From Herbiconiux moechotypicola (GTDB lineage: Bacteria; Actinomycetota; Actinomycetes; Actinomycetales; Microbacteriaceae): DNA of 64,000 nt. Positions within the stretch are counted from its first letter, which is position 1. Each line of letters starts with the position of its first letter. Shown piece after piece: positions 35,865 through 44,927 of this stretch. The translations under genes and the position numbers were made by a program. The notes under the pieces are model-generated. The model did no database searches and was not told the origin of the DNA. It saw only the letters and a list, made by a program, of their open reading frames with translations. Where the stretch lies: the NCBI RefSeq assembly GCF_024979255.1, contig NZ_JANLCN010000011.1, positions 62,001 to 126,000 of the forward strand, given 5' to 3'.

Positions 35865-36902
35865 TCAGGCGGGGCCACCGCCCGTTGCAACGTCGATAAG
35901 TACCTTTCCTGTGACGTGACGCTCCACTGCCAGGTGCGCTGCCGACGCTTGGGAAAGCGGAAACCTCGTTATCGGCAGACCTGCATCCGAGCCTACGTTC
36001 AGGGCCCCGCTCGCGACGGCTAATCCGACGGATCGGAGTGCAGCCTCCTTCTGCACCTGGGCCGTCGTATAGGTAAGAATGAAAGAAAATTGCACATTCT
36101 TTGTCATCGCCTGATACGAAGGAACGCGCGTCTCGCCGCCACCCGCCGTGTAGATAGAGATTCCCCCGTGCGGGGCGATGACGGACATGTCCGTAGGCAG
36201 ATTGCTACGAGCATTCACCTCGACGATGATGTCCACTCCCCCGGGACGCACTCGCTTTATCTCATCGCGAATGTTTCCGTCCCGATAGTTGATGACATGG
36301 TGCGCTCCGGCAGTTCGCGCGAGAGCCTCCTTGGTGGAGTCACCCACGGTGGTGATTACCTCCGCGCCGGACCACACTGCGAGTTGTACGGCACTGTGCC
36401 CGACGGCACCGGTCCCGCCCTGGATGAGAACGGTCTTCCCACGCAGCGCACCGGGTATGAGTTCGGCAGGACCATCGGCGAAGCTCGTTAGGGCCCGGTG
36501 TGCCGTCAGCGCAGGGATACCCAAAGATGCACCCAAGTCGAAGGTGGCTTCGGCGGGGAGATGCTCAACCTGATGGGACGGCAGGACGACGTATTCCTGC
36601 GTGGTGCCTTCATGGCGCCGCCAGGCCGCATCCCACACCCAGACGCGATCACCGACGGCGAAACCCTGGACATCATGGCCAAACGCATCGACGACGCCAG
36701 CGCCGTCCTGGCCGGGAACATGAGGCTCGCGGAAGTGCTGTATCTTTCCGGTGCGACTGCGGCGTGCATCAATGTCTGTCGGGTTGACCCCAGCGACCTT
36801 GATATTGACCCGAATGTCAGTTGGGCCGACATCCGGGAGCGGACGGTCGATGAGCTCAAGGACATCAGCGTCGCCCGGTTTGAAGTGGACGATTGCATTC
36901 AT
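35865..36902 (-). CDS. Zinc-binding-type quinone oxidoreductase (NADPH-dependent MDR family)
   Basis: 345 residues. GroES-like N-terminal domain (VAGVNPTDIDARRSRTG; VPGQDGAGVVDAFGHDVQGFAVGDRVWVW), then a Rossmann domain with TVLIQGGTGAVGHSAVQLAVWSGAEVITT. The QOR/zeta-crystallin type needs no zinc; the catalytic zinc cysteines are absent. The ATG at 36902 overlaps the upstream stop (ATGA), so it is coupled to the SMP-30-like gene. Likely reduces a quinone or enone. Confidence 0.9.
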   Translation of the reverse strand: MNAIVHFKPGDADVLELIDRPLPDVGPTDIRVNIKVAGVNPTDIDARRSRTGKIQHFREPHVPGQDGAGVVDAFGHDVQGFAVGDRVWVWDAAWRRHEGTTQEYVVLPSHQVEHLPAEATFDLGASLGIPALTAHRALTSFADGPAELIPGALRGKTVLIQGGTGAVGHSAVQLAVWSGAEVITTVGDSTKEALARTAGAHHVINYRDGNIRDEIKRVRPGGVDIIVEVNARSNLPTDMSVIAPHGGISIYTAGGGETRVPSYQAMTKNVQFSFILTYTTAQVQKEAALRSVGLAVASGALNVGSDAGLPITRFPLSQASAAHLAVERHVTGKVLIDVATGGGPA

Positions 36903-37972
36903 GCGGAGGTCTTCGTCAGCCGGATCGGAGCCGCGTGCACCTGAGCCCGGACGATGAGATAGGGCCCGACACGATCGTCCACCCCGTTGAACAGCGGCGA
37001 CCGAGGCAGCTGATTCACGCTCAGGTACAGGTTCCCATCCGCAGCCAGAGCGAGAGTGTCGGGCCACAGCAGCTCGGGGCCGTGCATCACGGTCGACCAG
37101 ACACCGCGGGCATCGAGCTTGAGGACCGCGGAGTGCTCGTAGGAGGTGACGTAGAGGTTGCCGTCGGTGTCGGACTCCATGCCGTCCGACGCGCTCTTGT
37201 CGCCGTGATCGGTGACGGTGGCGGCCACGAGGTCCTCAGAGAGCTCGCGGTCGAGCAGAGCGGCGGTGGACACCGAGTACAGGCGCCTGCTCGACAGCGG
37301 CGAGTACCAGAGACGGGACCCGTCGGCGCTCAGGGCGATACCGTCCGCCCCGACCCGGTAGCCCTCGCGGACCACCCCCTGGACGACCGCCCGGAACTGG
37401 TCGACGGCTTTGGTAGACGTATGCCCCCTCAGCCGGGACCACGATTCTCCTGTGGCGAGGTCGACGACGATCAGGGCCCCCACGGCCTGGGAGTCCGTGA
37501 TGTAGGCGACGCCGGCGTCTCCGCGCGAGAAGTCGAAGCGCACGTCGTTCAGGTATGTGGTCGCCGTCATCGCGTCCTGCGAGGGTTCGATCACCCGGAC
37601 GACCCTGTTAGTGCTGAGGTCGATCTCCACGAGCTTCGGGCCGTGTGAGACGAAGGGCTCGAAGCTCGGCGCGCCCGTGTCGAGCAGCCACAGGTGACCG
37701 TTCGGATCGACGATGACGCTCTGCACCGAGACCAGGCGCCCCGAACCGTCTCCCTCGGTCCAGGTGTTGCTCTCGAGGTCCGGATACGCGATGGGCCTGC
37801 CATCGACGATCTCGGCGACGGTGAAGGGGACGTCGTCGCCCCACCGCGGGAACGACACGAAGAGACGTCCGTCGTCCGCCACCGTCAGTCCAGTGGGCAT
37901 GTTATCCGCGATCTCCGCGACCACGTCGTAGTCGTCGGCGACCCAGGATCCGAGCGAGGTAGGACGGTTCAT
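36899..37972 (-). CDS. SMP-30/major royal jelly-like beta-propeller protein
   Basis: 357 residues from the ATG at 37972, which has an AAGGAG site; an in-frame start 25 codons earlier is less likely. Repeated beta-propeller blades: NMPTGLTVADDGRLFVSFPRWG, VIVDPNGHLWLLDTG, DGIALSADGSRLWYSPLSSRRLYSV, DGNLYVTSYEHSAVLKLD. It matches the MRJP/Yellow and SMP-30-like family, whose bacterial members include lactonases and dopachrome-related proteins. No signal peptide is seen, so it is probably cytoplasmic. Coupled to the quinone oxidoreductase. Confidence 0.85.
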   Translation of the reverse strand: MNRPTSLGSWVADDYDVVAEIADNMPTGLTVADDGRLFVSFPRWGDDVPFTVAEIVDGRPIAYPDLESNTWTEGDGSGRLVSVQSVIVDPNGHLWLLDTGAPSFEPFVSHGPKLVEIDLSTNRVVRVIEPSQDAMTATTYLNDVRFDFSRGDAGVAYITDSQAVGALIVVDLATGESWSRLRGHTSTKAVDQFRAVVQGVVREGYRVGADGIALSADGSRLWYSPLSSRRLYSVSTAALLDRELSEDLVAATVTDHGDKSASDGMESDTDGNLYVTSYEHSAVLKLDARGVWSTVMHGPELLWPDTLALAADGNLYLSVNQLPRSPLFNGVDDRVGPYLIVRAQVHAAPIRLTKTSA

Positions 37973-38492
37973 GCGAAACTCCTTCTGTTGTCGGGCCGGC
38001 CACCATGACAATCGGTTCGGGGGTTGATGAGGTAACGGCCGGCTCAAGGCGGGTGAAATGGACCGTCCGACGCGGGTTAGGCCAGTGGCGGTTGCGAAGG
38101 TCCATACGGGAGACGCTAGAAGTGATGACCGTGGTCAGCCTGCTCTCTCCAGGGCTATGCAGTCCCGGAGCGCTGTCGGCACGGGCAACCTAACCCCGGC
38201 ATGGCCAGCTTGCATACAAGACAGAGACGGGGCGGACGCGTTGAGCGCCACACGATCGGATCTCACCTGCACTTCGTTCACGGCGACTTGCCCGCCACAT
38301 GCTCGCCATGATCGCCACCGCTGCGACTGTGTCACTAGCCATCTACACGCGCGAATGGGAATGTGAAAACTGGTCGCGGCGTCCGCCGTCTACGGCACTG
38401 CTCACGCTCCACATCGCAGTCATTTGACCGAAGCATCACCGGTCGCCGAATGAGATGATCTCCAGTGGGCATTCGTGATGAATAAGGAATCG
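37973..38492. other. 520-base intergenic region between divergent genes
   Basis: Separates the SMP-30-like gene (leftward) from an XRE regulator (rightward). I find no protein-coding pattern on either strand: the short open frames here lack recognisable similarity and ribosome sites. A TTGACC element near 38425 could be a -35 for the regulator, but no matching -10 is convincing. The sequence shows no large inverted repeat. It may hold divergent promoters and regulator sites, or a gene remnant I cannot recognise. Confidence 0.5.
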
Positions 38493-39290
38493 ATGGGCAC
38501 GGGATCACCATTAGGCGACTATCTGAAGGCGCGGAGAGCTTCTATGCGCCCCGAGGACGTCAATCTGGTCGCAATCGGACAGCGGAGAGTCGCTGGACTA
38601 CGTCGCGATGAGGTGGCGCGTCTCGCCGGCATCAGCCAGGAGTACTACATCCGCCTTGAGCAGGGTCGCGACCATCAACCCTCAGATCAGGTGCTGCGGG
38701 CGCTGGCTCGGGCGCTGAGGCTGGGCAGTGACGGCGTTGAGTACATGCATCGGCTGGTTCGAATACAGTCCGGAGGTGTAAGGCTGCAGGATTCGGAGGA
38801 ACTCGCAGCGGCCGTAGATGAGGGTCTGCGATCGATGCTGGCGCAGTGGCCCTCCACGCCCGCGATGATCGTGGACCGGAATCTTGGTATCCGAATGTCC
38901 AATGAGTCGGCGCGTTCCGAACTGCCCGGTCGATGGGAGCCCGGATCCAACGCAGCTTTGGTCGTGTTCGGCGACGACTGGAAGCGATGCGACCTGCAGT
39001 GGGAGCGTTCAGCTCGGACGACTGCTGCTGCTCTTCGCTACTCGAGCGACCCTGGTGACCCAGAGCTTCATGATCTGGTTGGTGTCCTGTCGCTGCGTGA
39101 CGCCACGTTCCGTGGACTGTGGGGAAACCATCTGGCTGCCCCACCGGTGGTGACAGAAGTCGATCTCGTGACCTCAGATGGGGAAGAGTCTTCGTTCACG
39201 CAGCAGGCGTTTCAGGTGCCGGGTGACCGGGGACTTGTCCTGATCGTTCTTCATCGCGGACAGCTGGGACAGGCTGCGCGGAGCGCGTAA
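38493..39290 (+). CDS. XRE regulator with MmyB-like ligand-binding domain
   Basis: 265 residues from the ATG at 38493 (AAGGA just upstream; starts at 38475 and 38478 are possible). The HTH LGDYLKARRASMRPEDVNL ... GLRRDEVARLAGISQEYYIRLEQGRDHQPSDQVLRALARAL is the signature of the actinobacterial XRE/MmyB class, and the C-terminal half (LAQWPSTPAMIVDRNLGIRMSNESARSE ... LHDLVGVLSLRDATFRGLWGNH) is the PAS-like MmyB ligand domain. In this class the regulator usually controls the adjacent oxidoreductase or transporter, here the SMP-30/QOR pair or the MFS gene. Confidence 0.9.
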   Translation: MGTGSPLGDYLKARRASMRPEDVNLVAIGQRRVAGLRRDEVARLAGISQEYYIRLEQGRDHQPSDQVLRALARALRLGSDGVEYMHRLVRIQSGGVRLQDSEELAAAVDEGLRSMLAQWPSTPAMIVDRNLGIRMSNESARSELPGRWEPGSNAALVVFGDDWKRCDLQWERSARTTAAALRYSSDPGDPELHDLVGVLSLRDATFRGLWGNHLAAPPVVTEVDLVTSDGEESSFTQQAFQVPGDRGLVLIVLHRGQLGQAARSA

Positions 39291-39296
39291 CCAGCG

Positions 39297-40670
39297 TCAG
39301 TCCCGCGCCACCGCGGGCTGGCCCGGCCTTCGCGCGAACAGTAGGACACCGAAAAGCAACGCAGATGTCAGCATCATCACCGAGAGAAGCCGGAGCTGAT
39401 CAGCTCCGTGGCCTCCGGAGAATGCGATGCCACCGAGTGCCGATGATGTAATCGCTCCCAGGTACATGAACGCGCGCAGCAACCCGGCTGCTGCCCCCAG
39501 CTTCTCTTGGTCTGCAAGCTCATAGACAGCGCTCTGTGTTCCGACGTTCACGAGGCCCTGGGGTATCCCCATTACGATCGCGATCAGGATCAGGTACCAC
39601 AACTCGGCACCGTCGCGGACCAGAAGCAGCATGATCACGCCCACGATCTGAGCAACGGCCGAGACCACCAACTTGCCTCTGAAGCGCTTGCTCCTGCCCG
39701 TGACAGCAGCGATGAGCAGTCCGGATGCGAACGACGGAAGGAGGATCAGCCCGGCGACCGCGGGGCTGAGTCCCCGTCCACCCTCCAACCATTGAGTGAA
39801 GCCGAAGATGAACGAGTACGTGACGATCGCCGACAGGAACATCTGCAGATAGACCACGAGCAGCTGTCCGCTCCCGGCAAGGACACGTAGGTCGATGAAC
39901 GGATCGACGGTCCGGAGTTCCCTCGCGACGAAGCAGGCGGCGGCCGCAACGGCAACCACGAGCAGCCACAGCCCGATTGCGGAAGGCTGCTTGATGAAGA
40001 TGAGGATCGTCACGAGCGTGACGGTGAAGAGGAGGACGCCGACCACATCAACGCGCGGACCAGCACCGGTGCCGGTTCCCCGCGGTCGATCTCGAGGCAA
40101 CCAGAGAACGCCGAGAATGAGGCTGAGTAGTCCAAGAGGGACGTTGAGAGCCAACGTGGCGCGCCACCCTCCGAGCTCTATGAGTGCACCACCCAGCGTC
40201 GGACCGACGACGGCCACGGTCTGGCCTGCGATCGCGAGAAGTGTCAGGACTGAGCCTGGCGTTGGCCGTCCGCTTCGTCTGCTCTCCTGACCCAACATGG
40301 CGATCGAGGCGGGGTAAGCCGCGCTTGTGCCAAGCCCGAGCACAACGCGAGCCCCGACCAAGACCCAGATCGTCGGCGCCAGCGCGCCGATGACCCCGGC
40401 CACCACTGTGAGGATGGCGCCCGCGAGGTACAGCCTGCGAGGACCGAGGGTGTCGGCGAGCCGGCCGGCGAGAGGTTGACCAACGGCGGTCGCGATGAAA
40501 AGGGCTGAGATGAGCCACGCCGTCTCATCGGCGGGGGCCCCGAGAGCCACCCCGATAGGCACCAGAGCGACGGCGATGATCGAGGTGTTGACAGGGTTCA
40601 GCACCGCCCCGATTACCATCGGTACGGCAAGACGCCGTGGAAACGGGGGTGTCTTCGGCTGATCGGCCAT
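39297..40670 (-). CDS. MFS transporter (DHA2-like drug efflux)
   Basis: 457 residues, about 14 membrane helices. Motif A-like LAGRLADTLGPRRLYLAGA lies between helices 2 and 3, and GARVVLGLGTSAAYPASIAML and motif C-like GPTLGGALIELGGWRATLALNVPLGL follow, all typical of the DHA2 drug:H+ antiporters. The start at 40670 follows GAAGAGAG. Convergent with the XRE regulator (6-base gap). The metallo-hydrolase gene upstream is on the same strand (68-base gap) and may be co-transcribed. Confidence 0.92.
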   Translation of the reverse strand: MADQPKTPPFPRRLAVPMVIGAVLNPVNTSIIAVALVPIGVALGAPADETAWLISALFIATAVGQPLAGRLADTLGPRRLYLAGAILTVVAGVIGALAPTIWVLVGARVVLGLGTSAAYPASIAMLGQESRRSGRPTPGSVLTLLAIAGQTVAVVGPTLGGALIELGGWRATLALNVPLGLLSLILGVLWLPRDRPRGTGTGAGPRVDVVGVLLFTVTLVTILIFIKQPSAIGLWLLVVAVAAAACFVARELRTVDPFIDLRVLAGSGQLLVVYLQMFLSAIVTYSFIFGFTQWLEGGRGLSPAVAGLILLPSFASGLLIAAVTGRSKRFRGKLVVSAVAQIVGVIMLLLVRDGAELWYLILIAIVMGIPQGLVNVGTQSAVYELADQEKLGAAAGLLRAFMYLGAITSSALGGIAFSGGHGADQLRLLSVMMLTSALLFGVLLFARRPGQPAVARD

Positions 40671-40738
40671 GGGGAAACTCTCTTCGGCGGCGCGGCGCCC
40701 CTCGGGTTGCGGCCAGGGGCACCGCGCTGGGCGTGCGG

Positions 40739-41590
40739 CTAGTTGTGCGTGGCGTCAGTCCAGGTGTCATCGGCGCTGATGCGCCGGAACACGGGGTTGT
40801 CGAGATGGGCAGCAGCGATCACGATCGACTCCTCCTTCGCCTGAGCGAAGAGGCGTGCTCGCTCGCTCGCCGCTCGGTCACGGTCGACATCCGTCATGAA
40901 GTGGATGCCCGAGTCGGTGAGCTGTCCCGGGTGCTCGATGAGGTCTCCGACGAACCAGAGCTTCTCGCCCTTGGACTCGAGTTGGATCATCATGTGTCCC
41001 GGGGTGTGCCCGGGGACGTGCATGGCTGTCACGCCAGGAAGCACCTCGACGTCCTCCGGCTCGTACGTTCGAAGAATGCCAGCGTTCTCGGCCTCATGCA
41101 TGAGAACTCGTGCCGGGTCGTCCTGGGGGACGTTGTCGACGAGCTCCGCCCAGTCCTCGCGACCGAAGTACGCGGTCGCGCGCGGGAAGAACGGTTGGCC
41201 GTTCTTCATCAGCCAGCCGACGTGGTCGAGGTGAAGGTGCGTGATGAAGATGTGCTCGATTTCATCGACAGTGACGCCGGCGTCGGTCAGGGCACTCGGC
41301 AGCGCACCGGCGGAGGCCATGTTCGGGGGCGGGTCCTGGAGGTCGTTCGCGGCGGCGAGCTCCGGGGGGAAGGGGAGCACCAGTTCACCAGCCCCGGCGT
41401 CGATGAGGAAGGTACCCGCCGGCCCCTGCACGAGGTGGGCGCCGATGCGGATCTTGTGGGTTCCGTGATCGTCCAGCAGACCCGGATACTGCGAGAAGTC
41501 GGCACCGGGGTACGCGGACGGCGGCAGGTATGACGCACCGTCGGTGAGCACGGTGACGGTGAAGTCACCGATCTGGATCGTGTCGGCCAT
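40739..41590 (-). CDS. Metallo-beta-lactamase-fold hydrolase
   Basis: 283 residues. The zinc-binding signature THLHLDH (His118, His120, Asp122, His123), later HVPGHTPGH and VGDLIEHPG, and a final AAAHLDN supply the usual metal ligands. The overall pattern is like quorum-lactonase/glyoxalase II relatives; the substrate is unknown. A GGAGCAAC site precedes the ATG. Divergent from a TetR repressor with an operator-like inverted repeat between them, so it is probably repressed by that regulator. Confidence 0.9.
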   Translation of the reverse strand: MADTIQIGDFTVTVLTDGASYLPPSAYPGADFSQYPGLLDDHGTHKIRIGAHLVQGPAGTFLIDAGAGELVLPFPPELAAANDLQDPPPNMASAGALPSALTDAGVTVDEIEHIFITHLHLDHVGWLMKNGQPFFPRATAYFGREDWAELVDNVPQDDPARVLMHEAENAGILRTYEPEDVEVLPGVTAMHVPGHTPGHMMIQLESKGEKLWFVGDLIEHPGQLTDSGIHFMTDVDRDRAASERARLFAQAKEESIVIAAAHLDNPVFRRISADDTWTDATHN

Positions 41591-41636
41591 GTTGCTCCAA
41601 TCTCTGTGACTGCCTTCGTGTCAGTCAATGCCATAT

Positions 41637-41669
41637 CGACAGTGAGAGACTATGGCAGATAAACTGTCG
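41637..41669. promoter_or_regulatory. TetR operator candidate and overlapping promoter
   Basis: Perfect 7-bp inverted repeat CGACAGT (41637-41643) and ACTGTCG (41663-41669). A TCGACA/TAAACT pair (41636-41641 and 41660-41665, 18-base spacer) overlaps it and would start transcription at or next to the TetR ATG (41672). Binding of the TetR protein would block its own promoter and the divergent metallo-hydrolase promoter. Confidence 0.55.
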
Positions 41670-41671
41670 TG

Positions 41672-42280
41672 ATGGAAACCTCGAAGGTGACCCCCTCGGG
41701 GGGCGTCAGGGAGCGGATGCGTGACGCGATTCGTGCCGAACTCATGACAGCAGCCTTGGCTTCCATTCGGGAGGTGGGTTTCGCGAACACAACCGCGGCC
41801 GCAATAGCTGCAACGGTCGGAGTGTCCGAGCGAACCTTCTTCCGGTACTTCCCGACCAAGGAGGACGCCGTCCTGCAACGTGTCGAAGCAATGGGCCCCG
41901 CCATAGCCGCCGCGCTAGGCCGGCGGCCCTCCGCGGAGACAGCCTTTGAGGCGCTCCGCGGAGCATTCGATGTCGCCGTCGCCGCCGTCGCCGAGGACCC
42001 GACGACCATCGCCGTGATTATGAGCGTCAATCGGGCCGAGCCGGCGCTGCGGAGACGGCATCTTCAGCAGCAGGACGAATGGATCACACGCTTGCGGTCA
42101 GCCCTGCTCGAGCGATCACCTGACCGAGGGGACTCCCTTCTCGCCGGGATGCAGTGCGCTCTGATGTTGCAGGCCTGGGAGAAGGCGCTGCTGTCATGCT
42201 TCGAAAAGGATGACTTCGCCGTCATTGGTGCAGAGCTGGACCTAGCACTCGAGCAGATGCGAACCTTCCTGGGCCGCTGA
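41672..42280 (+). CDS. TetR family regulator
   Basis: 202 residues from the ATG at 41672; a GTG three bases earlier is also possible. HTH: ELMTAALASIREVGFANTTAAAIAATVGVSERTFFRYFPTKEDAVL, a canonical TetR_N domain, with an all-helical C-terminal domain ending LEQMRTFLGR. Probably autoregulated through the adjacent inverted repeat and controlling the metallo-hydrolase/MFS pair. Ends one base before the convergent TetR gene. Confidence 0.9.
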   Translation: METSKVTPSGGVRERMRDAIRAELMTAALASIREVGFANTTAAAIAATVGVSERTFFRYFPTKEDAVLQRVEAMGPAIAAALGRRPSAETAFEALRGAFDVAVAAVAEDPTTIAVIMSVNRAEPALRRRHLQQQDEWITRLRSALLERSPDRGDSLLAGMQCALMLQAWEKALLSCFEKDDFAVIGAELDLALEQMRTFLGR

Positions 42281-42281
42281 C

Positions 42282-42845
42282 TCAGGGGTGGCGCACGATC
42301 GACTCCAGCACAAAGCGGAGGGCCTTGCCCCTGTGTCGCGGCTCATCTGCGTCAGGACGGAAAACGGACGCTCCACCGATCATGGTCAGCAGCGTGATGA
42401 TGTCGTCCGCGTCCAGGTCCGGTCGGACCAGCCCTGCCCGCTTCGCCGCAGAGAGCGGTTCCCGGATGATCTGTCCGAATCGGCGGTCGATCTCGCGGAG
42501 CACATGCTCCGGCGCGGTCCGGTTCAGCGCCGAGGCAAAAGGGAAGACTTCCTTCTGCATCGGCGCGGCCGCTCGAATGATCGCCACCAGCCTCTGCTCC
42601 GGCGGGAGATCCTGCCCCACCGCCGTCAGCCGATCGAGTGCTTCGTCGTAGAGCGCCACGAATAGGGCATTTCGATCCTGGAAGTGGCGATAGAAGGTAC
42701 CCCTTCCTAGCGACGCCTTCCGAAGGATCACATCAATTGCAACGCCCGCCCCGTGCTCGGCGACGACCTCTCTCGTCGCAGCCAAGATCCGTGCGCGATT
42801 CGCCCGAGCATCGCTTCGCGAGCCTGGTCCTCTCGACTCAACCAT
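42282..42845 (-). CDS. TetR family regulator
   Basis: 187 residues from the ATG at 42845; in-frame ATG (42851) and GTG (42863) starts exist just upstream. TetR_N: NRARILAATREVVAEHGAGVAIDVILRKASLGRGTFYRHFQDRNALFVALYDEAL. The C-terminal region resembles the SbtR-like group (PMQKEVFPFASALN). Divergent from an SDR gene with an inverted repeat between the two starts, so it is the likely repressor of that enzyme. Confidence 0.9.
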   Translation of the reverse strand: MVESRGPGSRSDARANRARILAATREVVAEHGAGVAIDVILRKASLGRGTFYRHFQDRNALFVALYDEALDRLTAVGQDLPPEQRLVAIIRAAAPMQKEVFPFASALNRTAPEHVLREIDRRFGQIIREPLSAAKRAGLVRPDLDADDIITLLTMIGGASVFRPDADEPRHRGKALRFVLESIVRHP

Positions 42846-42882
42846 GCACATAGCCAACAGCACCGGGCGTAGAGTTCGGAAT

Positions 42883-42898
42883 CGGACACTTTCGTCCG
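42883..42898. promoter_or_regulatory. TetR operator candidate
   Basis: Inverted repeat CGGAC (42883-42887) and GTCCG (42894-42898) with a 6-base centre, placed between the divergent TetR and SDR genes, 18 bases before the SDR start. Confidence 0.45.
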
Positions 42899-42915
42899 TT
42901 TAAGATTGGAGCACC

Positions 42916-43713
42916 ATGACAGCCCGTCTCGAGGGAAAGATCATCGCCATCTCCGGCGCCGCGTCCGGCATCGGACTGGCGACCGCCAAGCGCATAGCCA
43001 GCGAAGGCGCGATCGTCGCAATCGGCGACCTCAACACCGAACGCGCAGCCCAGGCTGCAGACGAGATCACCGCGTCTGGCGGAACCGCTCGCGCATATTC
43101 TGTCGACATTGGTGTCGAAGAGCAGATCCAGGCATTCATCGATTCGGTCGCGTCCGATTTCGGAGGACTCGATGGACTCTTCAACAACGCTGCCGACCTC
43201 AGGCCGAGCATGCAGTCCCAGGACACCGACGCCGTCACCATCCCGAACGACATCTGGTGGAACACCCTTACGGTCAACCTCACCGGGTACATGTGGAGCA
43301 TCCGCTACGCAGTACCCCATCTCCTCGCACGCGGCGGGGGCAGCATCGTCAACACCGTCTCCGACGCAGTCTACTTGGGCGAACCTGTCAGGCTCGCGTA
43401 TGCCGTCAGCAAGGCAGGAATCGAAGCCCTCTCGAAGAACACGGCGTCTCGCTGGGGAAAACAGGGCATCCGCAGCAACTGCGTCGCGCCCGGGGTGACC
43501 CTTACACCCGGCGGCATGGATCTGATGCCGGTCGAGATGCGCGAGTGGATGCTCAGCCTGATGCCCGCAGCACGTCTGGGCACACCGGACGACCAGGCGG
43601 CCGTCGCCGCGATGTTGCTCTCCGACGACAGCGCCTGGATGACGGGTCAGACGATCCGAGTCAACGGCGGCAACCAGCTCGGCACACCGCAGACCGACCC
43701 CCGAACTCGCTGA
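42916..43713 (+). CDS. SDR family oxidoreductase
   Basis: 265 residues. Cofactor motif SGAASGIG (13-20), NNAAD, and the active-site YAVSK (Tyr162, Lys166) are intact, and the C-terminus has the usual GQTIRVNGGNQ. The ATG at 42916 follows a GGAG site. A classical NAD(P)-dependent dehydrogenase of unknown substrate, most likely repressed by the divergent TetR protein. Confidence 0.92.
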   Translation: MTARLEGKIIAISGAASGIGLATAKRIASEGAIVAIGDLNTERAAQAADEITASGGTARAYSVDIGVEEQIQAFIDSVASDFGGLDGLFNNAADLRPSMQSQDTDAVTIPNDIWWNTLTVNLTGYMWSIRYAVPHLLARGGGSIVNTVSDAVYLGEPVRLAYAVSKAGIEALSKNTASRWGKQGIRSNCVAPGVTLTPGGMDLMPVEMREWMLSLMPAARLGTPDDQAAVAAMLLSDDSAWMTGQTIRVNGGNQLGTPQTDPRTR

Positions 43714-43777
43714 GCTCGAACGGGACTCGAGCGCCGGGGACCTCGTCAGAGCTCTCCCGACCCTCGAGTTCCGGGTT

Positions 43778-43812
43778 GGTATACATTGGCTACTTAGAGC
43801 TATTCTTATACC
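43778..43812 (+). promoter_or_regulatory. HxlR-type operator and promoter
   Basis: GGTATA (43778-43783) and TATACC (43807-43812) form a perfect inverted repeat around a TATTCT -10 candidate (43801-43806). An AAGGAG ribosome site follows and then the HxlR ATG at 43828. HxlR regulators commonly bind GTATAC-like half-sites, so autoregulation is likely. Confidence 0.6.
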
Positions 43813-43827
43813 GGTAAGGAGCAACCT

Positions 43828-44199
43828 ATGTCACTGCTCGCCGAACACGTGCACTCCCCTCACGAAGCCGCCTGCGATCGCAATGACGTGTACGCGGCGG
43901 CGTGTCCGTGCCGGGACATGCTCGATCTTCTGGCGAACAAGTGGACTGCGCTGGCCATCGGTGCGTTGGAGGACGGTCCGCTCCGGTTCGGGGAGTTGAA
44001 GCGCACGCTCGAGGGCGTCACGCCGAAGGTGCTGTCCGCGACGCTGAAGCGTCTGGAGAGTGCCTCTCTCGTCAATCGGGTCGTGTTCGCGGAGGTGCCG
44101 CTCCGTGTCGAGTATTCGCTCACCCCGTTAGGTGTGAGCGCGGCGTCCCCGCTCGCTCACCTGCGCGACTGGGTGAACGAGACCATCACCCGACACTGA
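43828..44199 (+). CDS. HxlR family regulator
   Basis: 123 residues. Winged-HTH with CPCRDMLDLLANKWTALAIGALEDGPLRFGELKRTLEGVTPKVLSATLKRLESASLVNR, including the redox/electrophile-sensing-type Cys residues before the DNA-binding core (Cys26, Cys28). HxlR proteins often sense aldehydes or quinones and control nearby reductases; the convergent SDR-PEBP-QOR operon just downstream fits that pattern. Confidence 0.92.
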   Translation: MSLLAEHVHSPHEAACDRNDVYAAACPCRDMLDLLANKWTALAIGALEDGPLRFGELKRTLEGVTPKVLSATLKRLESASLVNRVVFAEVPLRVEYSLTPLGVSAASPLAHLRDWVNETITRH

Positions 44200-44222
44200 G
44201 GAGCGGGAACGCCGCGTGGCAG

Positions 44223-44927
44223 TCAAGCCAGTCGGCCTCCGCCGTCGATGTGGATGGTCGTCGCGGTGAGGAACGGGTTGGTGAGTGCGAGCATCACCAC
44301 GTCCGTGACGTCTTGAGGGGACCCGATGCGTCGCGCCGGGTTCGCAGCCGCGGTGGAGGCGAAGAATCGGCTTTTCTGCTCTGCTCCCATCGTGTCCCAC
44401 GCCCCTGAATCGATGATGCCGGGCGAGACGGCGACGACGCGGATGGGCGCGAGTTCGACGGCGAGTGCGTCAGCGAGCCCCTCGGCGGCTCGATTCCCGG
44501 TCGCCATCACGACCAGATCGCGGCTGGGCCGGCTGGCCGCAACACCGGAGAAGAGAACGATCGCGCCGTCTTCCGGCATTGTAGGGGCGAAGTGCTTCGC
44601 GAGGAGGATCGGTCCGACCACCTTCGCGTCGAGTGCACGTCGCACGCGATCGACGTCAAGGGTCACGAGCGGTCCGTTGGCGTGATCGGCGGCCAGGGCG
44701 ACGATCGCGTCGATCGCACCGAGGTCGGCGGCGGCGCGCTCGATTGACGACTCATCGGTCAGGTCCAGCGCGATGGCGCGGATGCCTGCGGACACCTCGA
44801 CCTTCTCCGGATGTCTGCCCGCGATGACGACATCGGCGCCGTCGGCGACGGCCCGGGACGCGATCTCACGACCGATCCCAGAGCCGCCACCGACGATCAG
44901 GACCCGACGCCCTCGGAGCGACGTCAC
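44223..44927 (-). CDS. SDR family protein lacking the YxxxK pair
   Basis: 234 residues. Rossmann motif GGGSGIG near the start, but the catalytic region reads VVMATGNRAAEGLADAL: Met replaces the active Tyr and Asn the Lys. Some related SDR subfamilies share such substitutions, so this may be a family trait. The C-terminal ends ATTIHIDGGGRLA, as in classical SDRs. The GTG start overlaps the PEBP stop (GTGA). Third gene of the QOR-PEBP-SDR unit. Confidence 0.85.
   Translation of the reverse strand: MTSLRGRRVLIVGGGSGIGREIASRAVADGADVVIAGRHPEKVEVSAGIRAIALDLTDESSIERAAADLGAIDAIVALAADHANGPLVTLDVDRVRRALDAKVVGPILLAKHFAPTMPEDGAIVLFSGVAASRPSRDLVVMATGNRAAEGLADALAVELAPIRVVAVSPGIIDSGAWDTMGAEQKSRFFASTAAANPARRIGSPQDVTDVVMLALTNPFLTATTIHIDGGGRLA

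Noticed and set aside
35411-35890. Open frame on the minus strand around 35.4-35.9 kb
   Set aside because: Overlaps the better-supported small gene at 35463-35699 and shows no recognisable sequence pattern.
38058-38366. Open frame within the 520-base gap
   Set aside because: No similarity, no ribosome site, and a composition like the surrounding non-coding DNA.
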